A stretch of 64,000 nucleotides of DNA from Aurantimicrobium minutum (GCF_029893825.1 NZ_JARXXV010000001.1:1302001-1366000), one strand, 5' to 3'. Counted from the first letter of the stretch, positions 19,479 through 27,881 are shown. A program made the numbers and translations. The notes: generated by a model not told the origin, from the letters alone.

Positions 19479-19484
19479 TATTCT
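19479..19484 (+). promoter_or_regulatory. -10 element of the divergent tetR gene (leaderless)
   Basis: TATTCT, then tggtga (6 nt), then ATG 19491. There is no room for a Shine-Dalgarno sequence if transcription starts 6-7 nt after the hexamer. Confidence 0.55.
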
Positions 19485-19490
19485 TGGTGA

Positions 19491-20252
19491 ATGGCGGGTA
19501 AAAAGAGACTTTCAGCGGGGCAACCCCCAAAGCTCGATGCGTCATTTTGGGCGAGATACACAGCCGACCCAAACCCAAGCCCTCGGGACAGGTTGTTGTA
19601 TGTGACGATGTCCGAAATATCTCGTCGGGGCATCCTTGACGTCAATGCAGGCGCAATTTGTGAACTGCTTGACGTGAAGCCCCCTATGGTGAACTACTAC
19701 TTTGAATCTTTTGATGCGCTTCTGGCTGAAGCGGCAGCTCAATGTTACGAAAATTGGCTTGAATGGACGCAGCGAGCAATCGAGAAAAAGGCATCGACGC
19801 CATCTCAACGTCTTCGCAACTTTTTTGACAGTGAGGTAGAACGGGCCATTTTTTATGGCCCAGTCATCGTGTTCTCGGCTTATCCAACATTGTCTGAGCA
19901 AGTGAGAAATGTCCTTATCAACAAGTTCAAAAAGCGCATGGAAGCAATTTTTGAGTACCACATTTGTGTTCTCGCCTCGATATTCCACGACATGAAGCTA
20001 GGTCAAGTAACACCAATCGAATTCGATGTTGACTCCAGACCTTTCAAGTCTTATCAACTCACCAGAACTAAAGAAATGCTCGCTGCCGGAAGCGCGATGT
20101 GGTCGATTAGTGGTTTGAATTTGTGGGCAACCGATTCCCATGTAGGTACCGGTAGCCTGCTAAAAACCGGCGGAAAAATAGCCAGGAATGCCGCAATCGA
20201 GATGCACATAAACCGTGTCATTTCCTCGTTTGAAGGCGATTTCGCCAAGTAG
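19491..20252 (+). CDS. TetR/AcrR-family transcriptional regulator
   Basis: 253 residues. After a 30-residue basic N-terminal arm, the HTH is seen in RDRLLYVTMSEISRRGI and ICELLDVKPPMVNYYFESFDALL, where the usual YxYF is NYYF. The C-terminal part, which includes an aromatic-rich stretch (SISGLNLWAT), gives no ligand clue. More A/T-rich than its neighbours. It is divergent from the UMF1-type transporter gene and followed by the HspR-controlled region. Probably autoregulates and controls the transporter (inference from layout only). Confidence 0.85.
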   Translation: MAGKKRLSAGQPPKLDASFWARYTADPNPSPRDRLLYVTMSEISRRGILDVNAGAICELLDVKPPMVNYYFESFDALLAEAAAQCYENWLEWTQRAIEKKASTPSQRLRNFFDSEVERAIFYGPVIVFSAYPTLSEQVRNVLINKFKKRMEAIFEYHICVLASIFHDMKLGQVTPIEFDVDSRPFKSYQLTRTKEMLAAGSAMWSISGLNLWATDSHVGTGSLLKTGGKIARNAAIEMHINRVISSFEGDFAK

Positions 20253-20339
20253 CTCCTGCATGTCACCGGCAAAAAATCTGTTTGATCCCGAGGTCCTTGA
20301 GTCTCCGGTGATCCAGCATGTTTCCGGTTTTTGACCAAA

Positions 20340-20360
20340 GTTGAGTCGAGAAAGCTCAAG
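20340..20360. promoter_or_regulatory. HAIR-like operator 1 (HspR binding site)
   Basis: GTTGAGT-N7-GCTCAAG matches the HspR-associated inverted repeat CTTGAGT-N7-ACTCAAG at 12 of 14 positions with the exact 7-nt spacer. It is 144 bp upstream of the dnaK start, and hspR is encoded in the same operon. Confidence 0.72.
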
Positions 20361-20402
20361 ATTTGCTGTGAACACTTGACCTTTCTTCATTCCCTTGGCA
20401 AA

Positions 20403-20423
20403 CTTGATATATCAAGACTCAAG
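20403..20423. promoter_or_regulatory. HAIR-like operator 2 (HspR binding site)
   Basis: CTTGATA-N7-ACTCAAG: 12 of 14 matches to the HAIR consensus, right half perfect, spacer 7 nt. It overlaps two further nested symmetries (CTTGATATATCAAG and CAAGACT-ca-AGTCTTG), so the protein-DNA contact may extend beyond one site. 80 bp upstream of dnaK. Confidence 0.72.
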
Positions 20424-20503
20424 TCTTGAACAAGCTTCGGTGAAAACCGCATCAAAACAAGGAATTTCCAGCTCACACTGGAATGAAGAAGGAGAAACAA
20501 CAT

Positions 20504-22363
20504 ATGTCACGTGCAGTAGGAATTGACCTCGGAACCACCAACTCGGTCGTTTCCGTACTCGAAGGTGGCGAGCCCACCGTTATCGCTAACGCTGAAGGTT
20601 TCCGCACTACCCCCTCGGTAGTCGCTTTCACCAAGGACGGCGAAGTACTCGTTGGCGAGCCCGCAAAGCGCCAGGCAGTAACCAACGTTGATCGCACCAT
20701 CGCGTCGGTCAAACGTCACATCGGTACCGACTGGACCGTCGCTATCGACGACAAGAAGTACACCCCACAAGAAATTTCTGCTCGTATCCTGGGCAAGCTC
20801 AAGCGCGACGCAGAAACCTACCTCGGTGACACCGTCACCGATGCCGTCATCACCGTCCCTGCATACTTCAACGATGCAGAGCGTCAGGCAACCAAGGATG
20901 CTGGTGAAATTGCAGGTCTCAACGTTCTGCGTATCATCAACGAGCCCACCGCTGCGGCGCTGGCATACGGTCTGGACAAGGGTAAGGAAGACGAGCTCAT
21001 CCTCGTATTCGACCTCGGTGGTGGAACCTTCGACGTTTCCCTGCTCGAAGTTGGCAAGGACGATGATTTCTCCACCATCCAGGTTCGTGCAACCTCCGGT
21101 GACAACCGCCTCGGTGGTGACGACTGGGATCAGCGCATCGTGGAGCACTTGATCAAGAAGTTCAAGGAGACCACTGGTGTTGACGTGTCCAAGGACAAGA
21201 TTGCGCTGCAGCGTCTGAAGGAAGCAGCAGAGCAGGCAAAGAAGGAGCTCAGCTCCTCCATGAGCACCAGCATTCAGTTGCCATACCTCTCCCTCACCGA
21301 GAACGGCCCAGCCAACCTCGATGAGACCCTCACCCGTGCACAGTTCGAGTCGATGACCGAAGACCTCATCGCTCGCACCAAGAAGCCATTCGAGGATGTC
21401 ATCAAGGAAGCAGGCGTCAAGGTCAGCGACATTGCACACGTCGTGCTCGTTGGTGGATCCACTCGTATGCCCGCAGTTGCTGAACTGGTGAAGACTCTCA
21501 CCGGCGGCAAGGAGCCCAACAAGACAGTGAACCCAGATGAGGTTGTTGCTGTTGGTGCTGCACTGCAGGCAGGTGTTCTTCGTGGAGAGCGCAAGGATGT
21601 TTTGCTCATCGATGTCACCCCACTGAGCCTCGGTATCGAGACCAAGGGTGGAATGATGACCAAGCTCATCGAGCGCAACACCGCGATCCCCACCAAGCGA
21701 TCCGAAACATTCACCACAGCTGATGACAACCAGCCCTCGGTATCCATTCAGGTATTCCAGGGTGAGCGTGAATTCACTCGTGACAACAAGTCACTGGGTA
21801 ACTTCGAGCTCAGCGGTATTGCACCAGCGCCTCGTGGAGTTCCACAGATCGAGGTCACCTTCGACATTGACGCTAACGGTATCGTGCACGTGTCCGCTAA
21901 GGACAAGGGCACCGGTAAGGAACAGTCGATGACCATCACCGGTGGATCATCACTTCCCAAGGAAGATATTGAGCGCATGGTTCGCGAAGCAGAAGAGCAC
22001 GCAGCCGAAGACAAGGCACGTCGTGAGTCTGCAGAGATCCGCAACGGTGCTGAGCAGCTGGCTTACTCCATCGAGAAGCTCATCAAGGAGAACGAAGACA
22101 AGCTTCCTGAAGACGTCAAGAACGATGTCCAGGCAGATGTCGACGCACTCAAGACTGCTCTAGCAGGTGAGGATGACGCAGCAGTGAAGACTGCTTACGA
22201 CAAGCTCATGGAAAGCCAAGGCAAGCTCGGTGAAGCAATCTATGCAGCCGGTCAAGCTGAAGGTGGTGCCGAAGGTGCTGCTGAAGGCGAAGCAGCATCT
22301 GATGACGACGTCGTCGACGCTGAAGTTGTCGAAGATGACGAGGCTGACAAGGACAACAAGTAA
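20504..22363 (+). CDS. dnaK: Molecular chaperone DnaK (Hsp70)
   Basis: ATP-driven chaperone for nascent and damaged proteins. The 619-residue protein begins [12 protein letters not shown] (phosphate 1 loop), has [13 protein letters not shown] (phosphate 2), [10 protein letters not shown] (adenosine loop) and the linker-proximal [11 protein letters not shown], then the substrate-binding domain and an acidic tail rich in Asp/Glu. The frame opens at ATG 20483, but ATG 20504 begins the canonical protein and has AAGGAG 10 nt upstream; the upstream ATG overlaps that ribosome-binding site. First gene of dnaK-grpE-dnaJ-hspR, with two HAIR-like sites in front. Confidence 0.98.
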   Translation: MSRAVGIDLGTTNSVVSVLEGGEPTVIANAEGFRTTPSVVAFTKDGEVLVGEPAKRQAVTNVDRTIASVKRHIGTDWTVAIDDKKYTPQEISARILGKLKRDAETYLGDTVTDAVITVPAYFNDAERQATKDAGEIAGLNVLRIINEPTAAALAYGLDKGKEDELILVFDLGGGTFDVSLLEVGKDDDFSTIQVRATSGDNRLGGDDWDQRIVEHLIKKFKETTGVDVSKDKIALQRLKEAAEQAKKELSSSMSTSIQLPYLSLTENGPANLDETLTRAQFESMTEDLIARTKKPFEDVIKEAGVKVSDIAHVVLVGGSTRMPAVAELVKTLTGGKEPNKTVNPDEVVAVGAALQAGVLRGERKDVLLIDVTPLSLGIETKGGMMTKLIERNTAIPTKRSETFTTADDNQPSVSIQVFQGEREFTRDNKSLGNFELSGIAPAPRGVPQIEVTFDIDANGIVHVSAKDKGTGKEQSMTITGGSSLPKEDIERMVREAEEHAAEDKARRESAEIRNGAEQLAYSIEKLIKENEDKLPEDVKNDVQADVDALKTALAGEDDAAVKTAYDKLMESQGKLGEAIYAAGQAEGGAEGAAEGEAASDDDVVDAEVVEDDEADKDNK

Positions 22364-22365
22364 GC

Positions 22366-22986
22366 ATGTCCGACCAGAACAACAACCCAGTAGAGGAGCC
22401 CCTGAATGGGGGCTCCTCCGCCGGGGAGGCCAACGAAGCTGGCGAGAACGCCGGTTTTGTTGAAGACCCTGGTTATGACAACGCCGAAGCTGTTTCTGTA
22501 GAAGACGCTGATGTAGAGACCTCTCTGTCAGATGCCGACCTTTCTTTCCTCGAAGAGGCAGAAAATGATCTGGCCGCAGAGCGTCTGGCAGACCTTCAGC
22601 GGGTAACTGCTGAATACGCCAACTACCGCAAGCGCACCGAAGCGAACCGTGAAATCGAACGCGAACGAATCATCGGCGACACTGTGAAGATTCTTCTTCC
22701 AGTACTCGATGACATCGACCGTGCCGAGAAGCACGGCGACCTGGCTGAGGGCTCCGCCCTGGCAGCCATCGCCGGCAAGCTTCGCGGAGTGACCGAGCGT
22801 TTAGGTTTGGTTGCCTATGGCGCAGCAGGCGATGTTTTTGATCCCAACCAGCACGAAGCAATCTTGCAGCAGCCATCTCCAGATGTCACTGTGGAGACAG
22901 TGCTGGATGTTGTCGAGACCGGTTACACCCTCGGCAGCACACAGGTTCGCGCGGCCAAGGTGGTCGTGGCAGTTCCTGCAGAATAA
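22366..22986 (+). CDS. grpE: Nucleotide exchange factor GrpE
   Basis: Homodimeric exchange factor that releases ADP from DnaK. 206 residues: an acidic, low-complexity N-terminus (about 1-65), then the long coiled coil LADLQRVTAEYANYRKRTEA, ILLPVLDDIDRAEKH, and the C-terminal beta domain with FDPNQHEAI and ending VVVAVPAE. ATG 22366 lies 2 nt after the dnaK stop, so translation is coupled. The family signature around YxNYRKR is clear. Confidence 0.96.
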   Translation: MSDQNNNPVEEPLNGGSSAGEANEAGENAGFVEDPGYDNAEAVSVEDADVETSLSDADLSFLEEAENDLAAERLADLQRVTAEYANYRKRTEANREIERERIIGDTVKILLPVLDDIDRAEKHGDLAEGSALAAIAGKLRGVTERLGLVAYGAAGDVFDPNQHEAILQQPSPDVTVETVLDVVETGYTLGSTQVRAAKVVVAVPAE

Positions 22987-23019
22987 TTTTCGAAACGACT
23001 AGACAGAAAGGGGGCGCAT

Positions 23020-23994
23020 ATGGCCAGTCAAGATTGGTTCGATAAAGACTTTTATAAAGTCCTCGGCGTCTCCAAGGACGTCTCGGAAGCGGAACTGAAG
23101 AAGGTATACCGCAAGCTTGCTCGCGAGTATCACCCCGACTCCAACCAGGGCAATGCCAAGGCTGAAGCAAAGTTCAAAGAAATCTCGGAAGCATACTCTG
23201 TTCTCTCCGACAAGGAGCAGCGAGCTGAGTATGACCAGATTCGCGCCATGGGTTCTGGTGCACGATTTAGTGCCGGTGGACCCAGCGGTGGCTTCGATGA
23301 CGCCTTTAGCGGCTTTGGTCGCGGAGGCCAGCAGTTCAACTTCCAGCAAGGCGGCGGGTTCGAAGACATCCTCGGTGGAATGTTTGGCGGAGGCGGCCGA
23401 TTCGGCCAGTCCTCCGGCGGCTTCCGTGGATTTGGTGGACCGCAGAAGGGGCAAGACATTGTCTCCTCGGTCACGATTGACTTCTTTGAAGCTTTCCACG
23501 GCGAAACTATGAGCTTGCAGACCAGCGAGGGTCGCACCGTTAAGGTGAAGATTCCTGCTGGCGTTGCCGATGCGCAAAAGATCCGCTTGCGTGGCAAGGG
23601 TTACCCCAGCCCCGACGGTGGTGAAGCAGGCGACATCGTCCTCACCGTCAAGGTGAAGAAGCACCCTGTCTTTGACCGGGATGGATTGAACGTCAAGGTC
23701 AATGTTCCGGTCACCTTCGTGGAAGCTGCACTTGGTGCAACTATTGAAGTTCCCACCCCCGACGGGGAAACAGTGAAGCTCAAGGTTGCCCCTGGCACAC
23801 CCAGTGGACGTTCTTTGCGCGTGAAGGGTCGCGGAATTAAGACCGCGAAGGGCACCGGTGATCTGCTCGCCGTTGTTCAGATTGCTGTCCCCTCTCACCT
23901 AGACGACAAGGCACGTGAGGCACTCGAGCAATTCTCTGCAGTTGCGCCAACCGAGAACCCTCGCGCAGACTTAATCCACGACGCCAAGCGTTAG
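23020..23994 (+). CDS. dnaJ: J-domain co-chaperone DnaJ without zinc finger
   Basis: Stimulates DnaK ATPase and delivers substrates. The J domain (about 8-75) has the invariant HPD in EYHPDSN. A long Gly/Phe-rich region follows (about 82-145). The C-terminal beta domains carry VKVKIPAGVADAQKIRLRGKGYP and the final client-binding segment. The CxxCxGxG zinc-finger repeats of type A DnaJ are absent, making it a 324-residue type B (CbpA/DnaJ2-like) protein even though it sits in the dnaK operon. AAAGGGGG lies 6-9 nt before ATG 23020. Confidence 0.95.
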   Translation: MASQDWFDKDFYKVLGVSKDVSEAELKKVYRKLAREYHPDSNQGNAKAEAKFKEISEAYSVLSDKEQRAEYDQIRAMGSGARFSAGGPSGGFDDAFSGFGRGGQQFNFQQGGGFEDILGGMFGGGGRFGQSSGGFRGFGGPQKGQDIVSSVTIDFFEAFHGETMSLQTSEGRTVKVKIPAGVADAQKIRLRGKGYPSPDGGEAGDIVLTVKVKKHPVFDRDGLNVKVNVPVTFVEAALGATIEVPTPDGETVKLKVAPGTPSGRSLRVKGRGIKTAKGTGDLLAVVQIAVPSHLDDKAREALEQFSAVAPTENPRADLIHDAKR

Positions 23995-24019
23995 ACCCCC
24001 ACTCGAGAGAAGGAAAAGC

Positions 24020-24436
24020 ATGGACGAAAACCAGCCCATCTTCACTATCTCGATGGCGTCTGAGCTAGCGGGAATGCATCCGCAAACCCTGCGTCAATAT
24101 GACCGCATCGGCCTGGTTCAGCCAGGCCGAACAGCGGGTCAATCCCGCCGCTATTCCATGCGTAATGTGGCACAGCTGCGTGAGGTCGCCAGGCTCAGCG
24201 CCGAGGGACTTTCCCTTGAAGGCATCCGCCGCGTGCTTGAACTGGAAAACCAGAACGACGCACTGCGTGCTCGAGTGCGCGAGTTAGAGGCAGCGCTCGC
24301 CGATGCTTTGCTGAACCAGCCTGGCCGTCGCGTCTTTGCCGCCGGCTCTGCCGGTGAAGTGGAGAGCCTGCGTTCTGGAACACGTTCCCGCCGCCGCACA
24401 GATGTCGTTATTTGGCGCCCCTTCGGGCGTGACTAA
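24020..24436 (+). CDS. hspR: Heat-shock repressor HspR, MerR family
   Basis: Repressor that binds HAIR sites and, with DnaK as co-repressor, shuts off its own operon (established in Streptomyces and mycobacteria). 138 residues: the MerR HTH ISMASELAGMHPQTLRQYDRIGLVQP, the wing RRYSMRNVAQL, then a coiled coil (about 75-100) and a basic C-terminus ending with VVIWRP. AAGGA is 6 nt before ATG 24020. The two HAIR-like sites upstream of dnaK are its obvious targets. Confidence 0.95.
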   Translation: MDENQPIFTISMASELAGMHPQTLRQYDRIGLVQPGRTAGQSRRYSMRNVAQLREVARLSAEGLSLEGIRRVLELENQNDALRARVRELEAALADALLNQPGRRVFAAGSAGEVESLRSGTRSRRRTDVVIWRPFGRD

Positions 24437-24460
24437 ACACGAGAGAGTGAATCCACCATC

Positions 24461-24637
24461 ATGAAGAGACTCAGCCCAGCACTTTCTGCCCTATACCTTG
24501 TGCTGATGATTGCAGTAGTGATCAGTGTCGATGTGGCATTCTTCCAACACCATCCAGAGATCCGCTTGATTGGAAACATTGTTGTGGTGGCACTTTTTGC
24601 TGGCGGATACTTCCTGCTTGCTCGCCTCAAGAAGTAG
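24461..24637 (+). CDS. 58-residue two-helix membrane protein downstream of hspR
   Basis: A short gene: ATG 24461 to TAG 24635-24637. Two hydrophobic segments (about residues 9-28 and 36-54) are separated by a short polar loop with FQHHPE; the ends are basic (MKRL, RLKK). GAGAGAG about 14 nt upstream of the ATG is a poor ribosome-binding site. It starts 24 nt after hspR and is followed by a gap before the helicase promoter, so it is probably the last gene of the heat-shock operon. I do not recognise the family; its size and topology fit a small membrane protein or holin-like peptide. Support is from frame, hydrophobicity and position only. Confidence 0.6.
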   Translation: MKRLSPALSALYLVLMIAVVISVDVAFFQHHPEIRLIGNIVVVALFAGGYFLLARLKK

Positions 24638-24666
24638 TTCCCACCAGGGCAACCTTAAACTTTTTC

Positions 24667-24695
24667 TTGAACCTTTCGGGCATCTCCCGTATAGT
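24667..24695 (+). promoter_or_regulatory. Housekeeping promoter of the DEAD-box helicase gene
   Basis: TTGAAC (-35) and TATAGT (-10) separated by exactly 17 bp: the best sigma-70-type promoter in the window. The predicted transcription start near 24702 gives an untranslated leader of about 180 nt. Confidence 0.78.
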
Positions 24696-24701
24696 CGAAA
24701 G

Positions 24702-24881
24702 GTCGGCTCTTGACACTGCACAGTGGTGCAGATGGGTTTGTAAGTCAGGTGGGCCGGTTCCCCAACAATTCTGTTGGAGATAGTCACTCGAAGTGAATCG
24801 GTCCCGGCCAAAGACTGCCCGGGTTCTTATCAGCACGTATTGTGTGCTGTTTTGCCTTGAATCCAACCCAGAAATAACGTC
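24702..24881 (+). ncRNA. Structured 5' leader of the DEAD-box helicase mRNA, possible attenuator
   Basis: Three nested or consecutive folds are visible by eye. Hairpin 1 is CTGCAC-agtg-GTGCAG (24716-24731). A closed three-way junction follows: outer stem GGCCGG (24752-24757) with CCGGCC (24804-24809), enclosing CCAACA-attc-TGTTGG (24762-24777) and TCACT-cga-AGTGA (24784-24796). Last is CAGCAC-N7-GTGCTG (24831-24849) followed by TTTT, terminator-like, 32 nt before the start codon. A cis-acting regulatory RNA is inferred. I do not recognise a named Rfam family. Confidence 0.5.
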
Positions 24882-26903
24882 ATGCCTAAGAACAAGAAAC
24901 CTGCCGGCGGTCGCCCGGCTAAGAACTTTGAACCTCGCTACGGCGCAAAGAAGTCCGGTGGGCCTTCCGCTGGTTCTCGTAGCCCAGGTCACCGCGGTTA
25001 CCGCCCCGAGTCCACTGAGGCTCCACGTAAGAACCGTTGGACTAATGAAGACCGCGACGCACGTCGCGGCGCACCTGCTGGCGAGCGTCCCTCATACGGT
25101 GACCGCGCTCCACGCGGTGACCGTAACGAGCGTCCCGCATACAACCGTGGTGAGCGTTTTGAGCGCCCAGCATATGGTGAGCGCAACGATCGTCCCCGTT
25201 ACGAGCGTTCTGAACGCCCCGCATACGGTGACCGTGCACCTCGCGGAGATCGTCCTTCTTACGGTGAGCGTTCTGAGCGTCCCCGTTTTGACCGCAATGA
25301 GCGTCCCGCATACAACCGTGGTGAGCGTTCTGAGCGTCCCGCATACGGTGACCGTAAAGAACGCCCTCGCTTTGACCGTGATGCTCCTCGTGGAGAACGT
25401 CGATTCGAAGAGCGTTCTGAGCGTCCCCGTTACGACCGTGCAGATCGCCCCGAGCGTGCTTCCTATGGTGAGCGTTCAGAGCGCCCTCGTTATGAGCGTT
25501 CTGATCGTCCTTCGTATGGAGATCGCGCACCTCGCTCTGACCGTTTCGACCGTTCAGACCGAGGACCTCGTAACTTCGGTGGCGATCGTCCACGCTGGAA
25601 CAAGGACGAGGCTCCTCGTAGTTCCGCCTCTGATTTCTACCCATCCAAGGAAGAGAAGCCACGCTTCAACCCTGAAGATGATGTCGTACTCGAGCGTCTT
25701 GAAGCACAGTCAACCACAGCAGCTGATGTTGATGGTGTGAGCTTCGCCGACCTCGGTCTTGGCGGAAACATCTGCCGTCAGCTCGCAGAGATGGGTGCAG
25801 TCGCACCATTTCCCATCCAGGCAGCAACCATCCCTGACGTTCTTGCTGGCAAGGATGTTTTGGGTCGTGGAAAGACTGGATCGGGCAAGACCATTGCATT
25901 CGGTTCTCCAGTTGTTGAACGCCTGATGGAAAACAACGGTGGTAAGGACCGTAAGCAGGGACGTCCAGCACGTGCACTGATTATGGCTCCTACCCGCGAA
26001 CTGGCCATGCAGATTGATCGCACCGTGCAGCCCATTGCGCGCTCGGTGGGACTGTTCACCACCACCATCTTCGGTGGTGTTCCTCAGCACAAGCAGGTGA
26101 TGAGCCTGCGTCGTGGTGTGGACATCATCATCGCGACCCCTGGCCGCTTGGAAGACCTCGTTGAGCAGGGTCACATCGACCTCTCCAACATCGTGGTGAC
26201 CGTTCTTGATGAAGCAGACCACATGTGTGACCTCGGCTTCCTTGAGCCAGTCCAGCGCATTATGCGTGCCACCAAGGCAGACGGTCAGCGCCTGCTGTTC
26301 TCGGCAACCTTGGATAAGGGTGTTGCCGCAATCGTGAACGAGTTCCTCAAGGATCCTGCTGTGCACGAGGTTGCTGGTGAAGACCAGGCTTCGTCAACTA
26401 TTGACCACCGCGTCTTGGTTGTTGAGCACCGTGACAAGCCTTTCGTCATCGAGCAGCTTGCTTCTCGCGAAGGAAAGACTCTCATCTTTGCTCGCACCCG
26501 CGCATATGCTGAGCAGCTTGCTGACCAGCTCGAGGATGCAGGTATTCCTGCAACCAGCTTGCACGGTGACCTGAACCAGAACCGTCGTACCCGCAACCTT
26601 CAGTTGCTTACCAGCGGTCGCGTAAACGTGCTGGTAGCAACAGACGTTGCTGCTCGTGGTATTCACGTTGATGACATTGACCTGGTGATCCAGGCTGATG
26701 CTCCTGATGAGTACAAGACCTACATGCACCGCTCTGGCCGCACCGGCCGTGCGGGCAAGCAGGGAACGGTGGTCACCATCATTCCTCGCACCCGCCAGCG
26801 TCGTATGAACGACCTGTTGGGCCGTGCTGAGATTGAAGCAGAGATGGTTCCTGCACAGCCCGGTGACGAACTGCTCGATCAGCTCGCTTCATCAAACGCG
26901 TAG
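24882..26903 (+). CDS. DEAD-box RNA helicase with long repetitive disordered N-terminus
   Basis: ATP-dependent RNA helicase of 673 residues. Residues 1-250 are low-complexity, built from short repeats of R, E, D, P, Y and G (GERSERP, YGDRAPRGDR). The helicase core begins near FADLGLGGNI (Q-motif region, FPIQAATIP). Motif I is GKTGSGKT, Ia PTRELAMQ, II VLDEADHMCDLGF, III SAT, IV-VI include TDVAARGIHV and HRSGRTGRAG. It is close to the RhlE/DeaD type that assists ribosome assembly and cold growth (inference). No good Shine-Dalgarno precedes ATG 24882, which fits control by the structured leader. Confidence 0.93.
   Translation: MPKNKKPAGGRPAKNFEPRYGAKKSGGPSAGSRSPGHRGYRPESTEAPRKNRWTNEDRDARRGAPAGERPSYGDRAPRGDRNERPAYNRGERFERPAYGERNDRPRYERSERPAYGDRAPRGDRPSYGERSERPRFDRNERPAYNRGERSERPAYGDRKERPRFDRDAPRGERRFEERSERPRYDRADRPERASYGERSERPRYERSDRPSYGDRAPRSDRFDRSDRGPRNFGGDRPRWNKDEAPRSSASDFYPSKEEKPRFNPEDDVVLERLEAQSTTAADVDGVSFADLGLGGNICRQLAEMGAVAPFPIQAATIPDVLAGKDVLGRGKTGSGKTIAFGSPVVERLMENNGGKDRKQGRPARALIMAPTRELAMQIDRTVQPIARSVGLFTTTIFGGVPQHKQVMSLRRGVDIIIATPGRLEDLVEQGHIDLSNIVVTVLDEADHMCDLGFLEPVQRIMRATKADGQRLLFSATLDKGVAAIVNEFLKDPAVHEVAGEDQASSTIDHRVLVVEHRDKPFVIEQLASREGKTLIFARTRAYAEQLADQLEDAGIPATSLHGDLNQNRRTRNLQLLTSGRVNVLVATDVAARGIHVDDIDLVIQADAPDEYKTYMHRSGRTGRAGKQGTVVTIIPRTRQRRMNDLLGRAEIEAEMVPAQPGDELLDQLASSNA
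25065..25575 (+). repeat. In-frame short tandem repeats coding the helicase N-terminus
   Basis: Degenerate repeats built around gagcgttctgagcgtccc and gcatacggtgaccg units keep one reading frame and give GERSERP/AYGDR peptides. Copies vary at third codon positions, showing selection on the peptide rather than recent DNA duplication. Confidence 0.75.
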
Positions 26904-26911
26904 TAACTATA

Positions 26912-26947
26912 AAGAAGAGCCGCACCTAAAAAGGTGCGGCTCTTCTT
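26912..26947. terminator. Bidirectional terminator between helicase and EamA genes
   Basis: 16-bp perfect stem (AAGAAGAGCCGCACCT and its complement) with an aaaa loop. It lies between convergent stops at 26903 and 26961 and has A-rich/T-rich flanks on both sides, so it can end both transcripts. Confidence 0.88.
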
Positions 26948-26960
26948 CGTTAAGTCCTGT

Positions 26961-27875
26961 TTAGCTCAACGCCAACATTCCGGCAGCGGCCAAAGCTAGC
27001 ACCATGCCCACAAGCTGAAGCTTCGTGATCTTCTCTCGAAGCACAACAGCAGCCAAGATGATGGTGCCTGCTGGATACATCGCGGTGAGTACCGACATCA
27101 CACTCAGGTTTCCGAGCTGAATACCAATCAGCAGGAGGGCATTTCCGGTTGCATCGAGCAGACCGCAACCAATGGCGAGCAGAATACCCTTCTTGTAGTC
27201 CAGTGCACCCCCGTCACCCACAACCAAATCAGCACGAGGCTTGCCATCTTTACCGAATAAACCGCGACGGTGAGCCCAGCGAATAAGTGCCATCACCGCG
27301 ACGGAACCGAACATGATGGTTACGTTGACCACACGGTTGAACACGAGGGGATAGAGGCCAGCGGAAGAGGGTGCCTGGTCGAGCACGATGAGGAACAACC
27401 CGATCAAGATACCGGCGAGCACAGCGAAGATGATTCCGCGAGCTCGTGGCTTCACTGCCTCTTTTTCAGGGGTGAATGCCACAAGAACAATGGCTATTGC
27501 GCCAATGCCGAGCGCAAGATAACCAAACCAAGCAAGGCTTTCGTGAGAGACGAAGATTGCCCACATCACCGGGAAGATGGCCGAGACTAACGCGCCCAGC
27601 GGTGAAAGGATACTCATCGGGCCAATAGCTAAAGACGCATACAGCAACAGAATGGCAAGAGCCCCGCACACACCAGAAAGAAGACCATAGATTACGGTCT
27701 CGGGGGTGATTGTTCCTGGGATGAACAGCGTGAAACCGGCGAGAAGGAATAAGCCCACCAGTCCTGCGGTGCCGGTGGCAAGGAAAGCACCCATGCGCTT
27801 GGATGCCATACCGCCGAGGAAGTCACCGCTACCAAAAACGAGTGCGCCTGAGAGGCCAAAAATTACGGTGAGCAT
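26961..27875 (-). CDS. EamA/DMT-family transporter
   Basis: A 304-residue membrane protein with ten hydrophobic helices arranged as two EamA halves. The first half starts GALVFGSGDFLGGMASKR, and each half ends with the SILSPLGALVSAIFPVMWA or SVMSVLTAMYPAGTIILA type segment. Drug/metabolite transporters of this group export amino acids or other metabolites; the substrate cannot be told. A monocistronic gene with a strong terminator downstream. Start ATG 27875 is supported by TAGGCT exactly 6 nt upstream. Confidence 0.88.
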   Translation of the reverse strand: MLTVIFGLSGALVFGSGDFLGGMASKRMGAFLATGTAGLVGLFLLAGFTLFIPGTITPETVIYGLLSGVCGALAILLLYASLAIGPMSILSPLGALVSAIFPVMWAIFVSHESLAWFGYLALGIGAIAIVLVAFTPEKEAVKPRARGIIFAVLAGILIGLFLIVLDQAPSSAGLYPLVFNRVVNVTIMFGSVAVMALIRWAHRRGLFGKDGKPRADLVVGDGGALDYKKGILLAIGCGLLDATGNALLLIGIQLGNLSVMSVLTAMYPAGTIILAAVVLREKITKLQLVGMVLALAAAGMLALS

Positions 27876-27881
27876 TCCTCC

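Noticed and set aside
20296-20316. Third HAIR site
   Set aside because: Left half CTTGAGT is perfect, but the right half (GATCCAG) matches only 4 of 7; treated as a chance half site.
25065-25575. CRISPR-like or tandem-repeat array
   Set aside because: The repeats vary at third codon positions, have no unique spacers of constant length, and stay in frame with the helicase; no cas genes are present.
24793-25740. 315-codon frame overlapping the helicase N-terminus
   Set aside because: Valine/threonine/serine-rich repetitive shadow produced by the in-frame repeats of the helicase gene; the helicase frame has the conserved motifs.
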